DNA of 54,006 nucleotides, taken from an uncultured Pelagibacteraceae bacterium. Its GTDB lineage: Bacteria; Pseudomonadota; Alphaproteobacteria; Pelagibacterales; Pelagibacteraceae. A program made the position numbers and the translations under genes. Location: the NCBI GenBank assembly GCA_902522915.1, contig CABYXQ010000003.1, positions 1 through 54,006 on the forward strand. The letters run 5' to 3'. The notes below the pieces were generated by a model that did no database searches, was not told the DNA's origin, and saw nothing but the letters and a program-made list of their open reading frames with translations. Position 1 is the stretch's first letter. Each line of letters opens with the position of its first letter. Shown piece by piece: positions 28,109-35,877 of this stretch.

Positions 28109-29140
28109 TCAACTAAAAGCTTCAGCCCAAGTTCCTTGTGTGGATGCTTTAGAATATTCTGTTGCACGTCCCTCAAAGAAATTCATGTGTTCTACAGCAT
28201 TTAACATTGTGTCTAACCATCCTAGAGGATTTTTATGAACATCATAAATCGGTTCTAACCCTAACTGAACTAATCTTCGATTTCCAATAAATCTAATATA
28301 ATCTTTCACTTCTTTAGCAGTAAGACCTTCCATAGGACCCATTTCAAAAGCTAAATCTATAAAAGCATCTTCATGCTCTATAATAGTTCTACAAGCTTCA
28401 TAAAGTTCTTTTTTTAATTTAGGAGTCCAGATTTCTGGATTTTCATTAATGAATTCTTTAAAAATTCTTATCATAGAATTACAATGAAGAGTTTCATCTC
28501 TAACAGACCAAGTAACAATTTGACCCATACCTTTCATCTTATTATGTCTTGGAAAATTTAAAAGAATAGCAAAACTTGCAAACAATTGTAAACCTTCTGT
28601 AAATGCACTAAAGACAGCAACTGTTTTAGCAATGTCTTCTTTTGAATTCACATTAAAGTTTTGCATGTAATCATACTTATCTTTCATTTCTTTATATTTC
28701 ATAAAAGCAGAATATTCAGACTCTGGCATACCTATAGTATCTAAAAGATGAGAGTAAGCTGCTACATGAACTGTTTCCATTGCTGCAAAAGCTGTCATCA
28801 TCATTAGAACTTCTGTTGGCTTAAACACAGTTGTGTAATGTCTTAAATAGCAATTGTTAACCTCGACATCTGCTTGAGTAAAAAATCTAAATATTTGGGT
28901 AAGTAAGTTTTTTTCAGGCTGAGATAAACTTTTCTGCCAATCTCTAACATCATCACCAAGAGGTACCTCCTCAGGCAACCAATGAATTCTTTGCTGTGTC
29001 AACCAAGCATCATAACACCATGGATATCTGAAAGGTTTATAAACTGGATTTTCAACTAACAGTCCCATTTTTTTTGGTTGAATAATTTCTTTTTTTTCAG
29101 GTTGTATAATTTCTGAATTCATTTTTTCAGCTACTGACAT
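28109..29140 (-). CDS. nrdB: ribonucleotide reductase class I, beta subunit
   Basis: A 343-residue radical-generating subunit. Di-iron ligands are visible in order: Asp in TQADVEV, Glu and His in METVHVAAYSHL (with the radical-type Tyr), Glu in FTEGLQLF, and Glu/His in RDETLHCNSM. The track start at 29149 is GTG; the ATG at 29140 has GAGGAG 8 bp upstream (29154-29149) and is chosen. It overlaps the 3' end of nrdA by 10 bp. An odd EIIQPEKKEIIQPKK repeat lies near the N-terminus. Confidence 0.95.
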   Translation of the reverse strand: MSVAEKMNSEIIQPEKKEIIQPKKMGLLVENPVYKPFRYPWCYDAWLTQQRIHWLPEEVPLGDDVRDWQKSLSQPEKNLLTQIFRFFTQADVEVNNCYLRHYTTVFKPTEVLMMMTAFAAMETVHVAAYSHLLDTIGMPESEYSAFMKYKEMKDKYDYMQNFNVNSKEDIAKTVAVFSAFTEGLQLFASFAILLNFPRHNKMKGMGQIVTWSVRDETLHCNSMIRIFKEFINENPEIWTPKLKKELYEACRTIIEHEDAFIDLAFEMGPMEGLTAKEVKDYIRFIGNRRLVQLGLEPIYDVHKNPLGWLDTMLNAVEHMNFFEGRATEYSKASTQGTWAEAFS

Positions 29141-31068
29141 GATAAACACTCCTCATATTCTGTTTCTTCAGTTTTGGTTGATTTATTTTTATAAACATTA
29201 GCCATAATATCTGTTGATTTTGCATCGTTGATATTTTCAGCTCTTTGAATTGATTTTGATCTACAGTAATAAAGACTCTTTAAGCCTTTCTTCCAAGCAT
29301 CAAAATGAATTTTATGTAATTCCTTTTTATGAACATCAGCGGGTAAAAATAAATTTACGGATTGCGCTTGAGATATAAAAGGAGTTCTATCTCCACTTAA
29401 TTCTATAATCCAATTCTGATTTAATTCAAATGCAGTTTTAAAAACGTCTTTTTCTAATTCTGTTAAAAAGTCTAAATGAGATATTGAACCTTGATTAGTT
29501 GTAATACTAGACCAGGTTTCATCATCATTTTTGCCATGACTTTCCAATATCTCTTCTAAATAACGATTTCTAACGTTAAATGAGCCAGATAAAGTTTTAT
29601 GAGTATAACTATTAGCAGCAATTGGTTCTACTCCAGGAGATGCACCTCCACAAATAATAGAAATTGAAGCTGTTGGAGCGATCGCAGTTTTGTTAGAAAA
29701 TCTCTCTTTGTAACCGTATTCTGCAGCATCAGGACACGCCCCTCTTTCCTCTGCTAAATCTTTAGATGCTTGATTTACTTTATCATTAATCTGTTTAAAT
29801 ATTTTTTTATTCCAAGATTTAGCCATTACTGATTCAAGTGGAATTCTATTTTTTTGTAGAAAAGAATGAAATCCCATCACACCTAATCCAACACTTCTTT
29901 CTCTTTCAGCCGAGTATTTTGCATCCTTAAATTGATCTGGCGCTTTGTTAATAAAATCTGACAAAACATTATCCAAAAATTTCATTACATCACTAATCAT
30001 ATCTGGATCATCTTTCCATTCATCATATTTTTCTAAATTTAGTGAAGATAAGCAACATACAGCTGTTCTGTCTTTTCCATCTTTATCTATACCAGTCGGT
30101 AAAGTTATTTCACTACACAGGTTAGAAGTCTTAACGGTAAGATTTGCTAATTTATGATGTTGAGGAATTTGTCTATTAACAGTATCAATATATATAATAT
30201 AAGGCTCACCCGTTTCAATTCTGGCAGTTAATAATCTTATCCATAAATTTCTTGCAGAAATAGTTTGTTGAACTGTTCCGTCAGCTGGACTTTTTAGTGC
30301 CCATTGTTCATCTGTTTCAACTGCTCTCATAAATGCATCAGAAACCAAAACACCGTGATGTAAATTTAGAGCTTTTCTGTTAGGGTCACCACCTGTTGGT
30401 CTTCTCATTTCAATAAACTCTTCAATTTCAGGATGATCAATTGGAAGATAACAAGCTGCAGAACCTCTTCTTAAAGAGCCTTGGCTAATTGCCATTGTTA
30501 AAGAATCCATAACTTTTATAAAAGGAATTATTCCAGATGTCTTTCCAACTTTTCCTATTTTTTCACCAATAGATCTTAAATTTCCCCAGTAACTTCCTAT
30601 ACCGCCACCTTTTGCAGCCAACCAAACATTTTCACTCCATAGATCAAGTATACCACCTAAGCTGTCAGAAGCCTCGTTTAAAAAACATGAAATTGGTAAT
30701 CCTCTTTTCGTTCCACCATTTGATAATACTGGCGTTGCTGGCATAAACCAAAGGTTACTGATATAATTATAAATTCTTTGTGCATGCAAATTATCATCTG
30801 CATATGAGCTAGCAACACGAGCAAATAAATCTTGAAAAGACTCATTGTGACCAAGATATCTATCTTTTAAAGTTGCTTTTCCAAAATCAGTTAAATTTGA
30901 GTCTTTTGAACGGTCAATCTTAATTATAATTCCTTTTTCGTTCTGAAAGAGTTCAGTTTCATTACTTAAAGAAAAAAGATCGGGTCTATTAGCCTTTGGA
31001 ATTTGACTTACATTTGGGCTATATTCAGAGACAGCTTTCTTTAATGCTTGAGATAGTATTTTGTTCAT
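29131..31068 (-). CDS. nrdA: ribonucleotide reductase class I, alpha subunit
   Basis: A 645-residue catalytic subunit reducing ribonucleotides to deoxyribonucleotides. Active-site pieces visible are LPISCFLNE, NLCSEITLPTG (Cys and Glu), CCLSSLNL, APTASISIICGGASPG, the Tyr pair in LYYCRSKS and the C-terminal shuttle CLSCQ. The N-terminus goes almost directly into the catalytic domain, with no recognisable ATP-cone, so the usual dATP activity switch seems missing. nrdB overlaps its end. The promoter overlaps an NrdR-box-like sequence. Confidence 0.96.
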   Translation of the reverse strand: MNKILSQALKKAVSEYSPNVSQIPKANRPDLFSLSNETELFQNEKGIIIKIDRSKDSNLTDFGKATLKDRYLGHNESFQDLFARVASSYADDNLHAQRIYNYISNLWFMPATPVLSNGGTKRGLPISCFLNEASDSLGGILDLWSENVWLAAKGGGIGSYWGNLRSIGEKIGKVGKTSGIIPFIKVMDSLTMAISQGSLRRGSAACYLPIDHPEIEEFIEMRRPTGGDPNRKALNLHHGVLVSDAFMRAVETDEQWALKSPADGTVQQTISARNLWIRLLTARIETGEPYIIYIDTVNRQIPQHHKLANLTVKTSNLCSEITLPTGIDKDGKDRTAVCCLSSLNLEKYDEWKDDPDMISDVMKFLDNVLSDFINKAPDQFKDAKYSAERERSVGLGVMGFHSFLQKNRIPLESVMAKSWNKKIFKQINDKVNQASKDLAEERGACPDAAEYGYKERFSNKTAIAPTASISIICGGASPGVEPIAANSYTHKTLSGSFNVRNRYLEEILESHGKNDDETWSSITTNQGSISHLDFLTELEKDVFKTAFELNQNWIIELSGDRTPFISQAQSVNLFLPADVHKKELHKIHFDAWKKGLKSLYYCRSKSIQRAENINDAKSTDIMANVYKNKSTKTEETEYEECLSCQ

Positions 31069-31076
31069 AATTTTGT

Positions 31077-31105
31077 ATTATAATTTCTTATTTTGGCGAA
31101 AACAA
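31077..31105 (-). promoter_or_regulatory. sigma70-like promoter for nrdA
   Basis: On the minus strand TTGTTT (31105-31100), exactly 17 bp, then TATAAT (31082-31077). The nrdA ATG (31068) begins 8 bp after the -10 box, so the mRNA would be leaderless or nearly so. The -35 overlaps the first NrdR-like box. Confidence 0.6.
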
Positions 31106-31148
31106 CTATATGTTGTATGCGCTTAATATTAATATACTATATAAACAG
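31102..31148. promoter_or_regulatory. tandem NrdR-box-like sites upstream of nrdA
   Basis: ACAACTATATGTTGTA (31102-31117) is a near palindrome close to the NrdR consensus (CAC-TATAT-A-TTGTG type). A second, weaker copy TATACTATATAAACAG (31133-31148) has its CTATAT core exactly 31 bp away, the spacing usual for paired NrdR boxes. The first overlaps the nrdA -35, as expected for a repressor operator. The second copy has a poor right half-site. Confidence 0.5.
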
Positions 31149-31225
31149 TAAATCAATAGAACATTTATAGAACATATAAAAAAATTATCAATAAAAAAAT
31201 CAAAAAAATAGTAAGTAATTAACAG

Positions 31226-32680
31226 ATGAGTGAAAATATTAAAATTGATCCCTATGGTTTTAGAGAATATGACGCCCGATGGTTGTACGAAAAAGGCATA
31301 AACCTCCTGGGTATCACAAATCTTGGTAAAGGGTTAGGAACACAAATAAAAAAACATACACGAAAAAATGATCCAAGAGTCGTGGTTGGTCATGATTACA
31401 GATCTTACAGCGAAGAAATAAAAACTGCATTAAAAAAGGGATTAGTTTCAACTGGATGTTATGTCGAAGATGTAGGTTTATCACTTTCACCTATGGTTTA
31501 TTTTGCTCAATTCAATTTGGATGCTGATGCTGTTGCAATGGTAACAGCTAGTCATAATGAAAATGGTTGGACTGGTGTAAAAATGGGAATCAAAAAAGGT
31601 CTAACCCACGCTCCAGAAGAAATGAAAGAATTAAAAGATATCACTTTAAATGAGGAGTTTTCGATAGGTCAAGGAAATGAAAAAGAAATAAAAAACTTTC
31701 AGAAAATTTATAAAGAAGATCTTATCAACAAAAATAGAATTAAAAAAAAAATTAAAGCTATTGTTGCATGTGGAAACGGTACAGCTGGTGTTTTTGCTCC
31801 TGATGTTTTGCGAGGAATTGGGTGTGAAGTAATAGAGCTTGATTGTAATTTAGATTGGACTTTTCCGAAATATAATCCAAACCCTGAGGATTTGGAGATG
31901 CTTCATGAAATTGCTAAAGTAGTTAAAGATAATAATGCTGATATTGGTTTTGGTTTCGATGGTGATGGAGATAGAGTTGGTGTTATAGATAACAAAGGAA
32001 ATGAGATTTTTTCTGATAAAATTGGATTATTAATAGCTAGAAATTTATCTACAAAACACAAAAACTCTAAGTTTGTAGTGGATGTTAAATCAACTGGACT
32101 TTATTCAAAAGATAAGGTTTTACTTAATAATAATTGTGAAACTATCTATTGGAAAACAGGTCATTCACATATTAAAAGAAAAGTTAATACTGAAAAGGCG
32201 CTAGCAGGTTTTGAAAAGAGTGGTCATTTCTTTTTTAATCAACCATTAGGTTATGGATATGATGATGGGATTAACTCAGCAATTCAAGTTTGTCATTTGT
32301 TAGATAATCAAAATAAGATGATGAATGATATTATTAATCAATTACCTAATACTTATCAAAGTCCAACTATGGCACCTTATTGTAAAGATGAAGAAAAATA
32401 TCAAGTTGTTGATGAATTAGTCAAGAAAGTGAAAGATCTTAAAGAAAATAAAACTGAAGTTGATAAACAAGTTATAACTGAAGTTCTTACAGTTAATGGA
32501 GTTAGATTTTCATTTGAAGATGGTTCTTGGGGATTAATAAGAGCATCTTCAAATAAACCTTCTTTAGTGGTAGTTACAGAAAGCCCGACATCTGATGAAA
32601 GAAAAAGAAAAATATTTGATTTCATTGACGATTTGCTCCAAAAAACGGGTAAAATCGGTGAATATGACCAAAAAATATAG
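31226..32680 (+). CDS. phosphomannomutase/phosphoglucomutase
   Basis: A 484-residue alpha-D-phosphohexomutase. The phosphoserine loop is in MVTASHNENGWTG, the metal-binding loop in GFGFDGDGDRVGV, the sugar-binding loop in GFEKSGHFFFN and the C-terminal phosphate-binding loop around IRASSNKPSLVVVTE. It interconverts hexose-6- and hexose-1-phosphates for glycan precursors. It is divergent from nrdA, with a terminator-like hairpin 70 bp after its stop. Mannose or glucose preference cannot be decided here. Confidence 0.9.
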   Translation: MSENIKIDPYGFREYDARWLYEKGINLLGITNLGKGLGTQIKKHTRKNDPRVVVGHDYRSYSEEIKTALKKGLVSTGCYVEDVGLSLSPMVYFAQFNLDADAVAMVTASHNENGWTGVKMGIKKGLTHAPEEMKELKDITLNEEFSIGQGNEKEIKNFQKIYKEDLINKNRIKKKIKAIVACGNGTAGVFAPDVLRGIGCEVIELDCNLDWTFPKYNPNPEDLEMLHEIAKVVKDNNADIGFGFDGDGDRVGVIDNKGNEIFSDKIGLLIARNLSTKHKNSKFVVDVKSTGLYSKDKVLLNNNCETIYWKTGHSHIKRKVNTEKALAGFEKSGHFFFNQPLGYGYDDGINSAIQVCHLLDNQNKMMNDIINQLPNTYQSPTMAPYCKDEEKYQVVDELVKKVKDLKENKTEVDKQVITEVLTVNGVRFSFEDGSWGLIRASSNKPSLVVVTESPTSDERKRKIFDFIDDLLQKTGKIGEYDQKI

Positions 32681-32751
32681 TTCTTAATAACTTAAAGTTT
32701 CAACTAATAAGTGTTCATAAAATTGTAAAGAATCACTTAAATCTTAATAGT

Positions 32752-32787
32752 GAGGTGATGGAGGGAGACTGAAATCACCTCTTTTTA
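32752..32787 (+). terminator. rho-independent terminator (possible small RNA 3' end)
   Basis: GAGGTGAT (32752-32759) pairs perfectly with ATCACCTC (32774-32781) around a 14-base purine-rich loop (GGAGGGAGACTGAA), followed by TTTTT. This is the clearest intrinsic terminator in the window. It would end the phosphomannomutase transcript. The 105-bp gap it sits in (32681-32784) holds no gene that I can see. Confidence 0.75.
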
Positions 32788-33183
32788 TTTAAATGCTTTC
32801 CTAATCTCTCTAGTAATCTTAATTAAAGCTGATTTTGAATAGGTTTTGCCCTTAACCACCCACACAGATAACGGCCATGAACTATCTTTACTATTTCTAG
32901 CAATAATATGAATATGCAACTGAGAAACTTTGTTTCCTATTTTTTCAACATTAAGTTTTTTTGTATTAAATATTTTTTTCATAACTTTGCTAGCTAAAAC
33001 TATTTCTTTTATTAATAATATTTGATCCTGAGTTTTAAGTTCTGTTATATCTGTAACTTTAATTCTCTTTGGAATTAAAATAATCCATGGAAATTTTTTA
33101 TTATTAATCAAACGTACTGCACATAACTTTAAGTCAGTTATAAAATAGGAGGATTTAGTAAACTTAATATTTACTTTATGCAT
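32785..33183 (-). CDS. HIT-family protein
   Basis: A 132-residue histidine-triad-fold protein. FPWIILIPKR and the C-terminal SQLHIHIIARNSKDSSWP place it in the HIT group common in Proteobacteria, in which the third His of the triad is replaced (here Ile). The two preceding His, including the likely nucleophile, are kept. It probably hydrolyses or transfers nucleotides; the substrate is unknown. Confidence 0.85.
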   Translation of the reverse strand: MHKVNIKFTKSSYFITDLKLCAVRLINNKKFPWIILIPKRIKVTDITELKTQDQILLIKEIVLASKVMKKIFNTKKLNVEKIGNKVSQLHIHIIARNSKDSSWPLSVWVVKGKTYSKSALIKITREIRKAFK

Positions 33184-33244
33184 TAATTTAAAATTACACT
33201 TCTAAACATTTGATGTAAATGATATTTACTATATTGTTATCTTT

Positions 33245-33445
33245 ATGGCAGATAAACAAATTAGATCTATAGCTAAAACCTTTTCCTGGAGATTCTTTAT
33301 TTTTGTCTATTGGGTAATTTTTGGATATATCTACACAGGTACTTTTACAGGTGCTGGGATTTTAGGTGTTGGCTCAATTATTCCACTTTTTTTTTATTAT
33401 TTTCATGAAAGAATTTGGAATAAAATTAAATGGGGAGTGAATTAA
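33245..33445 (+). CDS. DUF2061 membrane protein
   Basis: A 66-residue protein with two membrane segments and the DUF2061 pattern: RSIAKTFSWRFF at the start and FFYYFHERIWNKIKWG at the end. The function of the family is unknown; relatives often occur near sulfur-assimilation genes. It is divergent from the HIT gene and converges on the TauE/SafE gene with a 7-bp gap. Confidence 0.85.
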   Translation: MADKQIRSIAKTFSWRFFIFVYWVIFGYIYTGTFTGAGILGVGSIIPLFFYYFHERIWNKIKWGVN

Positions 33446-33452
33446 GTAATTT

Positions 33453-34289
33453 TTAACTTATAGATAGATATTCAATAAATGATCGTATCGAAACTATAAT
33501 TAAAAATATACCAAATATTTTACTCAATAATCTTTTATTAATTTTATAAACAGCTTTTGCGCCAAATCTTGCCATAATCATAGTGACTGGTACAAAAACT
33601 AGGAAGCCTAACAAATTAATGTAGCCGACACTAAATGGTGTGTTAATATTATTAATTATTTTTCCACCCAAAATCATTGCAGTGGTTCCACTTAATGAAA
33701 TTAAAAATCCTATTGCTGCTGCAGTTCCAATTGATTTTCTAATATCATAACCAAATGTTCTCATAAAAGGCACCATTAAAGATCCACCACCAATACCAAG
33801 TGGTATCGAAATAAAACCAATAACAATTCCTGAAATATTTTTAACTATCTCTGATATTTTTTTTGGATTCTCTACTAATTTTTCTCTTAAAAAAATAAAG
33901 AACAAGCCTACAATAAAAGAAAAGATTGAAAAAAATAATACTAGCGCTGGAGTTTTTAAATTTACTGCTAGAAAACTTCCTAAAAAAACACCTATTAGAA
34001 TAAAAATTCCAAATGATTTAACCATTTTAAAATCAACCGCATCATATTCCATGTGGGTTTTCGTAGAAATTATTGATGTTGGAATAATTATCGCTAAAGA
34101 TGTACCTACTGAAAGATGCATCCTAGTTACAATATCAAAATCTAAGACTGTAAATGCATAATACAGTGCAGGAACCATAATAATACCACCCCCAACACCC
34201 AATAATCCAGCCATAAATCCAGCTACTGCAGCAGCAACTCCCAGTACTGCCAATAGGTTAATTATTTCATTTGAGTTAAGAATATCCAT
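33453..34289 (-). CDS. TauE/SafE-family membrane exporter/permease
   Basis: A 278-residue protein with about eight membrane segments and two copies of the family's glycine-rich motif: FMAGLLGVGGGIIMVPALYY (about residues 24-43) and ISIPLGIGGGSLMVPFM (about 156-172). Relatives move sulfite, sulfoacetate or other organic anions. Translation is coupled to dusA by a one-base overlap. The substrate is not readable. Confidence 0.85.
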   Translation of the reverse strand: MDILNSNEIINLLAVLGVAAAVAGFMAGLLGVGGGIIMVPALYYAFTVLDFDIVTRMHLSVGTSLAIIIPTSIISTKTHMEYDAVDFKMVKSFGIFILIGVFLGSFLAVNLKTPALVLFFSIFSFIVGLFFIFLREKLVENPKKISEIVKNISGIVIGFISIPLGIGGGSLMVPFMRTFGYDIRKSIGTAAAIGFLISLSGTTAMILGGKIINNINTPFSVGYINLLGFLVFVPVTMIMARFGAKAVYKINKRLLSKIFGIFLIIVSIRSFIEYLSIS

Positions 34290-35275
34290 TAAGAGCTAAC
34301 TTGATTAGCTTTTTCATTATTTTGAACAATAGTCATTATATGTTTGGCTTTTTGAAAATCAGAGTCTCTTGCCATCATATTATCACTTAAATATCTTTTC
34401 CAATCTTTAGAGCCAATTTGGCCATGATACAACCCAACTGTATGCCTCATAATGTGATTAACTTTAGTTCCTAATTTAACTTCTTTATCTAAATATTCTA
34501 AAAGTTTTTCTGCAACTTGTTCTCTTGTTGGACAATTTTTTGTTTTAAATATATTTTTTTCTATTTCAACTAGTGAATATGGATTTTGATAAATTGATCT
34601 TCCAATCATAACACCATCACAATGATCCAAATGATTATTTATTTCGTCTATTTTAGTGATACCTCCATTAATAATAATTTCTAATCCGGGATTTTCCTTT
34701 TTAATTTTATAAACCATGTCATAATTTAATTTTGGAATATTTAAATTTTGTTTTGGTGATAAACCTGTAAGCATTGCTTTTCTAGCATGTAATATAAAAG
34801 TGTTTGTACCCGCATTATGCATTTTATGGATAAATTGATTAAGATAATCAAAATCTTCTATGTCATCAAAACCAATTCTTGTTTTAGCTGTCACAGGTAT
34901 TTTGCATGAATTAACCATTGAGTTTATACATTCTGCAACTAAATCTGGTTCTTTCATTAAGCATGCGCCAAATTTATTTTTTTGAACTTTTTTACTAGGA
35001 CAACCTAAATTAATATTAATTTCATCATAGCCCATATCTTCAGCTATCTTTGCAACTTCTGCTAATTCTTCTTTATTAGATCCACCAACTTGTAAAGCTA
35101 AAGGTTTTTCTTCAGGACTATAAGATAAAATTTTTTTTCTATCTCCATGAATTGCAGATTTTGTTGCAACCATCTCTGTATAAAGTATAACATTTTTACT
35201 CATTAGTCTTAAAAAAAACCGATCATGTCTATCAGTACAATCCATCATTGGAGCAACTGACACCTTCCTATTCAT
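34289..35275 (-). CDS. dusA: tRNA-dihydrouridine synthase, DusA type
   Basis: A 328-residue FMN enzyme reducing uridines in the tRNA D-loop. It has VAPMMDCTDRHDRFFLRL at the N-terminus, NLGCPSKKVQKNKFGACLM with the catalytic Cys, TAKTRIGFDD and INGGITKIDE. The KNKFGACLM form and the RHDRFF start favour DusA over DusB/C. It lies between rpoZ and the TauE/SafE gene on the minus strand. Confidence 0.92.
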   Translation of the reverse strand: MNRKVSVAPMMDCTDRHDRFFLRLMSKNVILYTEMVATKSAIHGDRKKILSYSPEEKPLALQVGGSNKEELAEVAKIAEDMGYDEININLGCPSKKVQKNKFGACLMKEPDLVAECINSMVNSCKIPVTAKTRIGFDDIEDFDYLNQFIHKMHNAGTNTFILHARKAMLTGLSPKQNLNIPKLNYDMVYKIKKENPGLEIIINGGITKIDEINNHLDHCDGVMIGRSIYQNPYSLVEIEKNIFKTKNCPTREQVAEKLLEYLDKEVKLGTKVNHIMRHTVGLYHGQIGSKDWKRYLSDNMMARDSDFQKAKHIMTIVQNNEKANQVSS

Positions 35276-35297
35276 GATTTAAGTTTATATGATTTTA

Positions 35298-35834
35298 TTA
35301 TGAGTTTGAAGAGTCTGAATCTTCTGAATTTACATCTACATCAATATTTTCTTGTTCAGAAACTTCATCTAAGGAAACTTCACCTTGTTCATTTATAGTT
35401 TCCTCTTCAACTGAATGATCTATATCTGGTTTAGCTGTTTCAGATAACTCTGCTAAATCTTCTTTAGAAACTTGTATTTTTTCTGGAGTTTTTCTTGCTC
35501 TTTTTGATGGTAAAATTGGTGTTCCACTTTTTGAAATCTCTCCTTTATATAGGTTTTCAAAATCATCCCCTATATCTTCATCATCTTCAGTAGTATCGTC
35601 AACTTGCTCAACTTGTTTTCTAAGTTTATAAACTGCACTTTCTGTTAAATCTGAAACTTTAATTTTTTCTTCAGCGATTTCTCTTAATGAAATAACTGTA
35701 TTTTTATCATTTTTTTTATCAATAGTAGGCTCTATGCCAGAGTTTAGTTGAGTTGCCCTCTCTTTAGCAACAAGTACTAATTCGTATGGGCTTTCTACTT
35801 TATCGATACAGTCTTCTACGGTTACTCTTGCCAT
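35298..35834 (-). CDS. rpoZ: RNA polymerase omega subunit with long acidic tail
   Basis: The first 65 residues (MARVTVEDCIDKVESPYELV, AKERATQLNSG, VISLREIAEEKI) are a normal omega subunit, which helps assemble beta'. The remaining roughly 110 residues are low-complexity and rich in Asp, Glu and Ser, giving 178 residues against about 90-130 in most relatives. A short basic patch (SKRARKTPEKIQ) interrupts the acidic tail. dusA starts 22 bp downstream. Confidence 0.92.
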   Translation of the reverse strand: MARVTVEDCIDKVESPYELVLVAKERATQLNSGIEPTIDKKNDKNTVISLREIAEEKIKVSDLTESAVYKLRKQVEQVDDTTEDDEDIGDDFENLYKGEISKSGTPILPSKRARKTPEKIQVSKEDLAELSETAKPDIDHSVEEETINEQGEVSLDEVSEQENIDVDVNSEDSDSSNS

Positions 35835-35842
35835 GCGCAGTA

Positions 35843-35869
35843 TCTATACAGTGAGCCTAAAAAAATCAA
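35843..35869 (-). promoter_or_regulatory. possible rpoZ promoter
   Basis: On the minus strand TTGATT (35869-35864) and TATAGA (35848-35843) are 15 bp apart. The spacing is short and the -10 imperfect, so this is tentative. The ATG (35834) would lie 8 bp from the -10 box, the same near-leaderless layout as for nrdA. Confidence 0.35.
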
Positions 35870-35877
35870 GGAGAATT

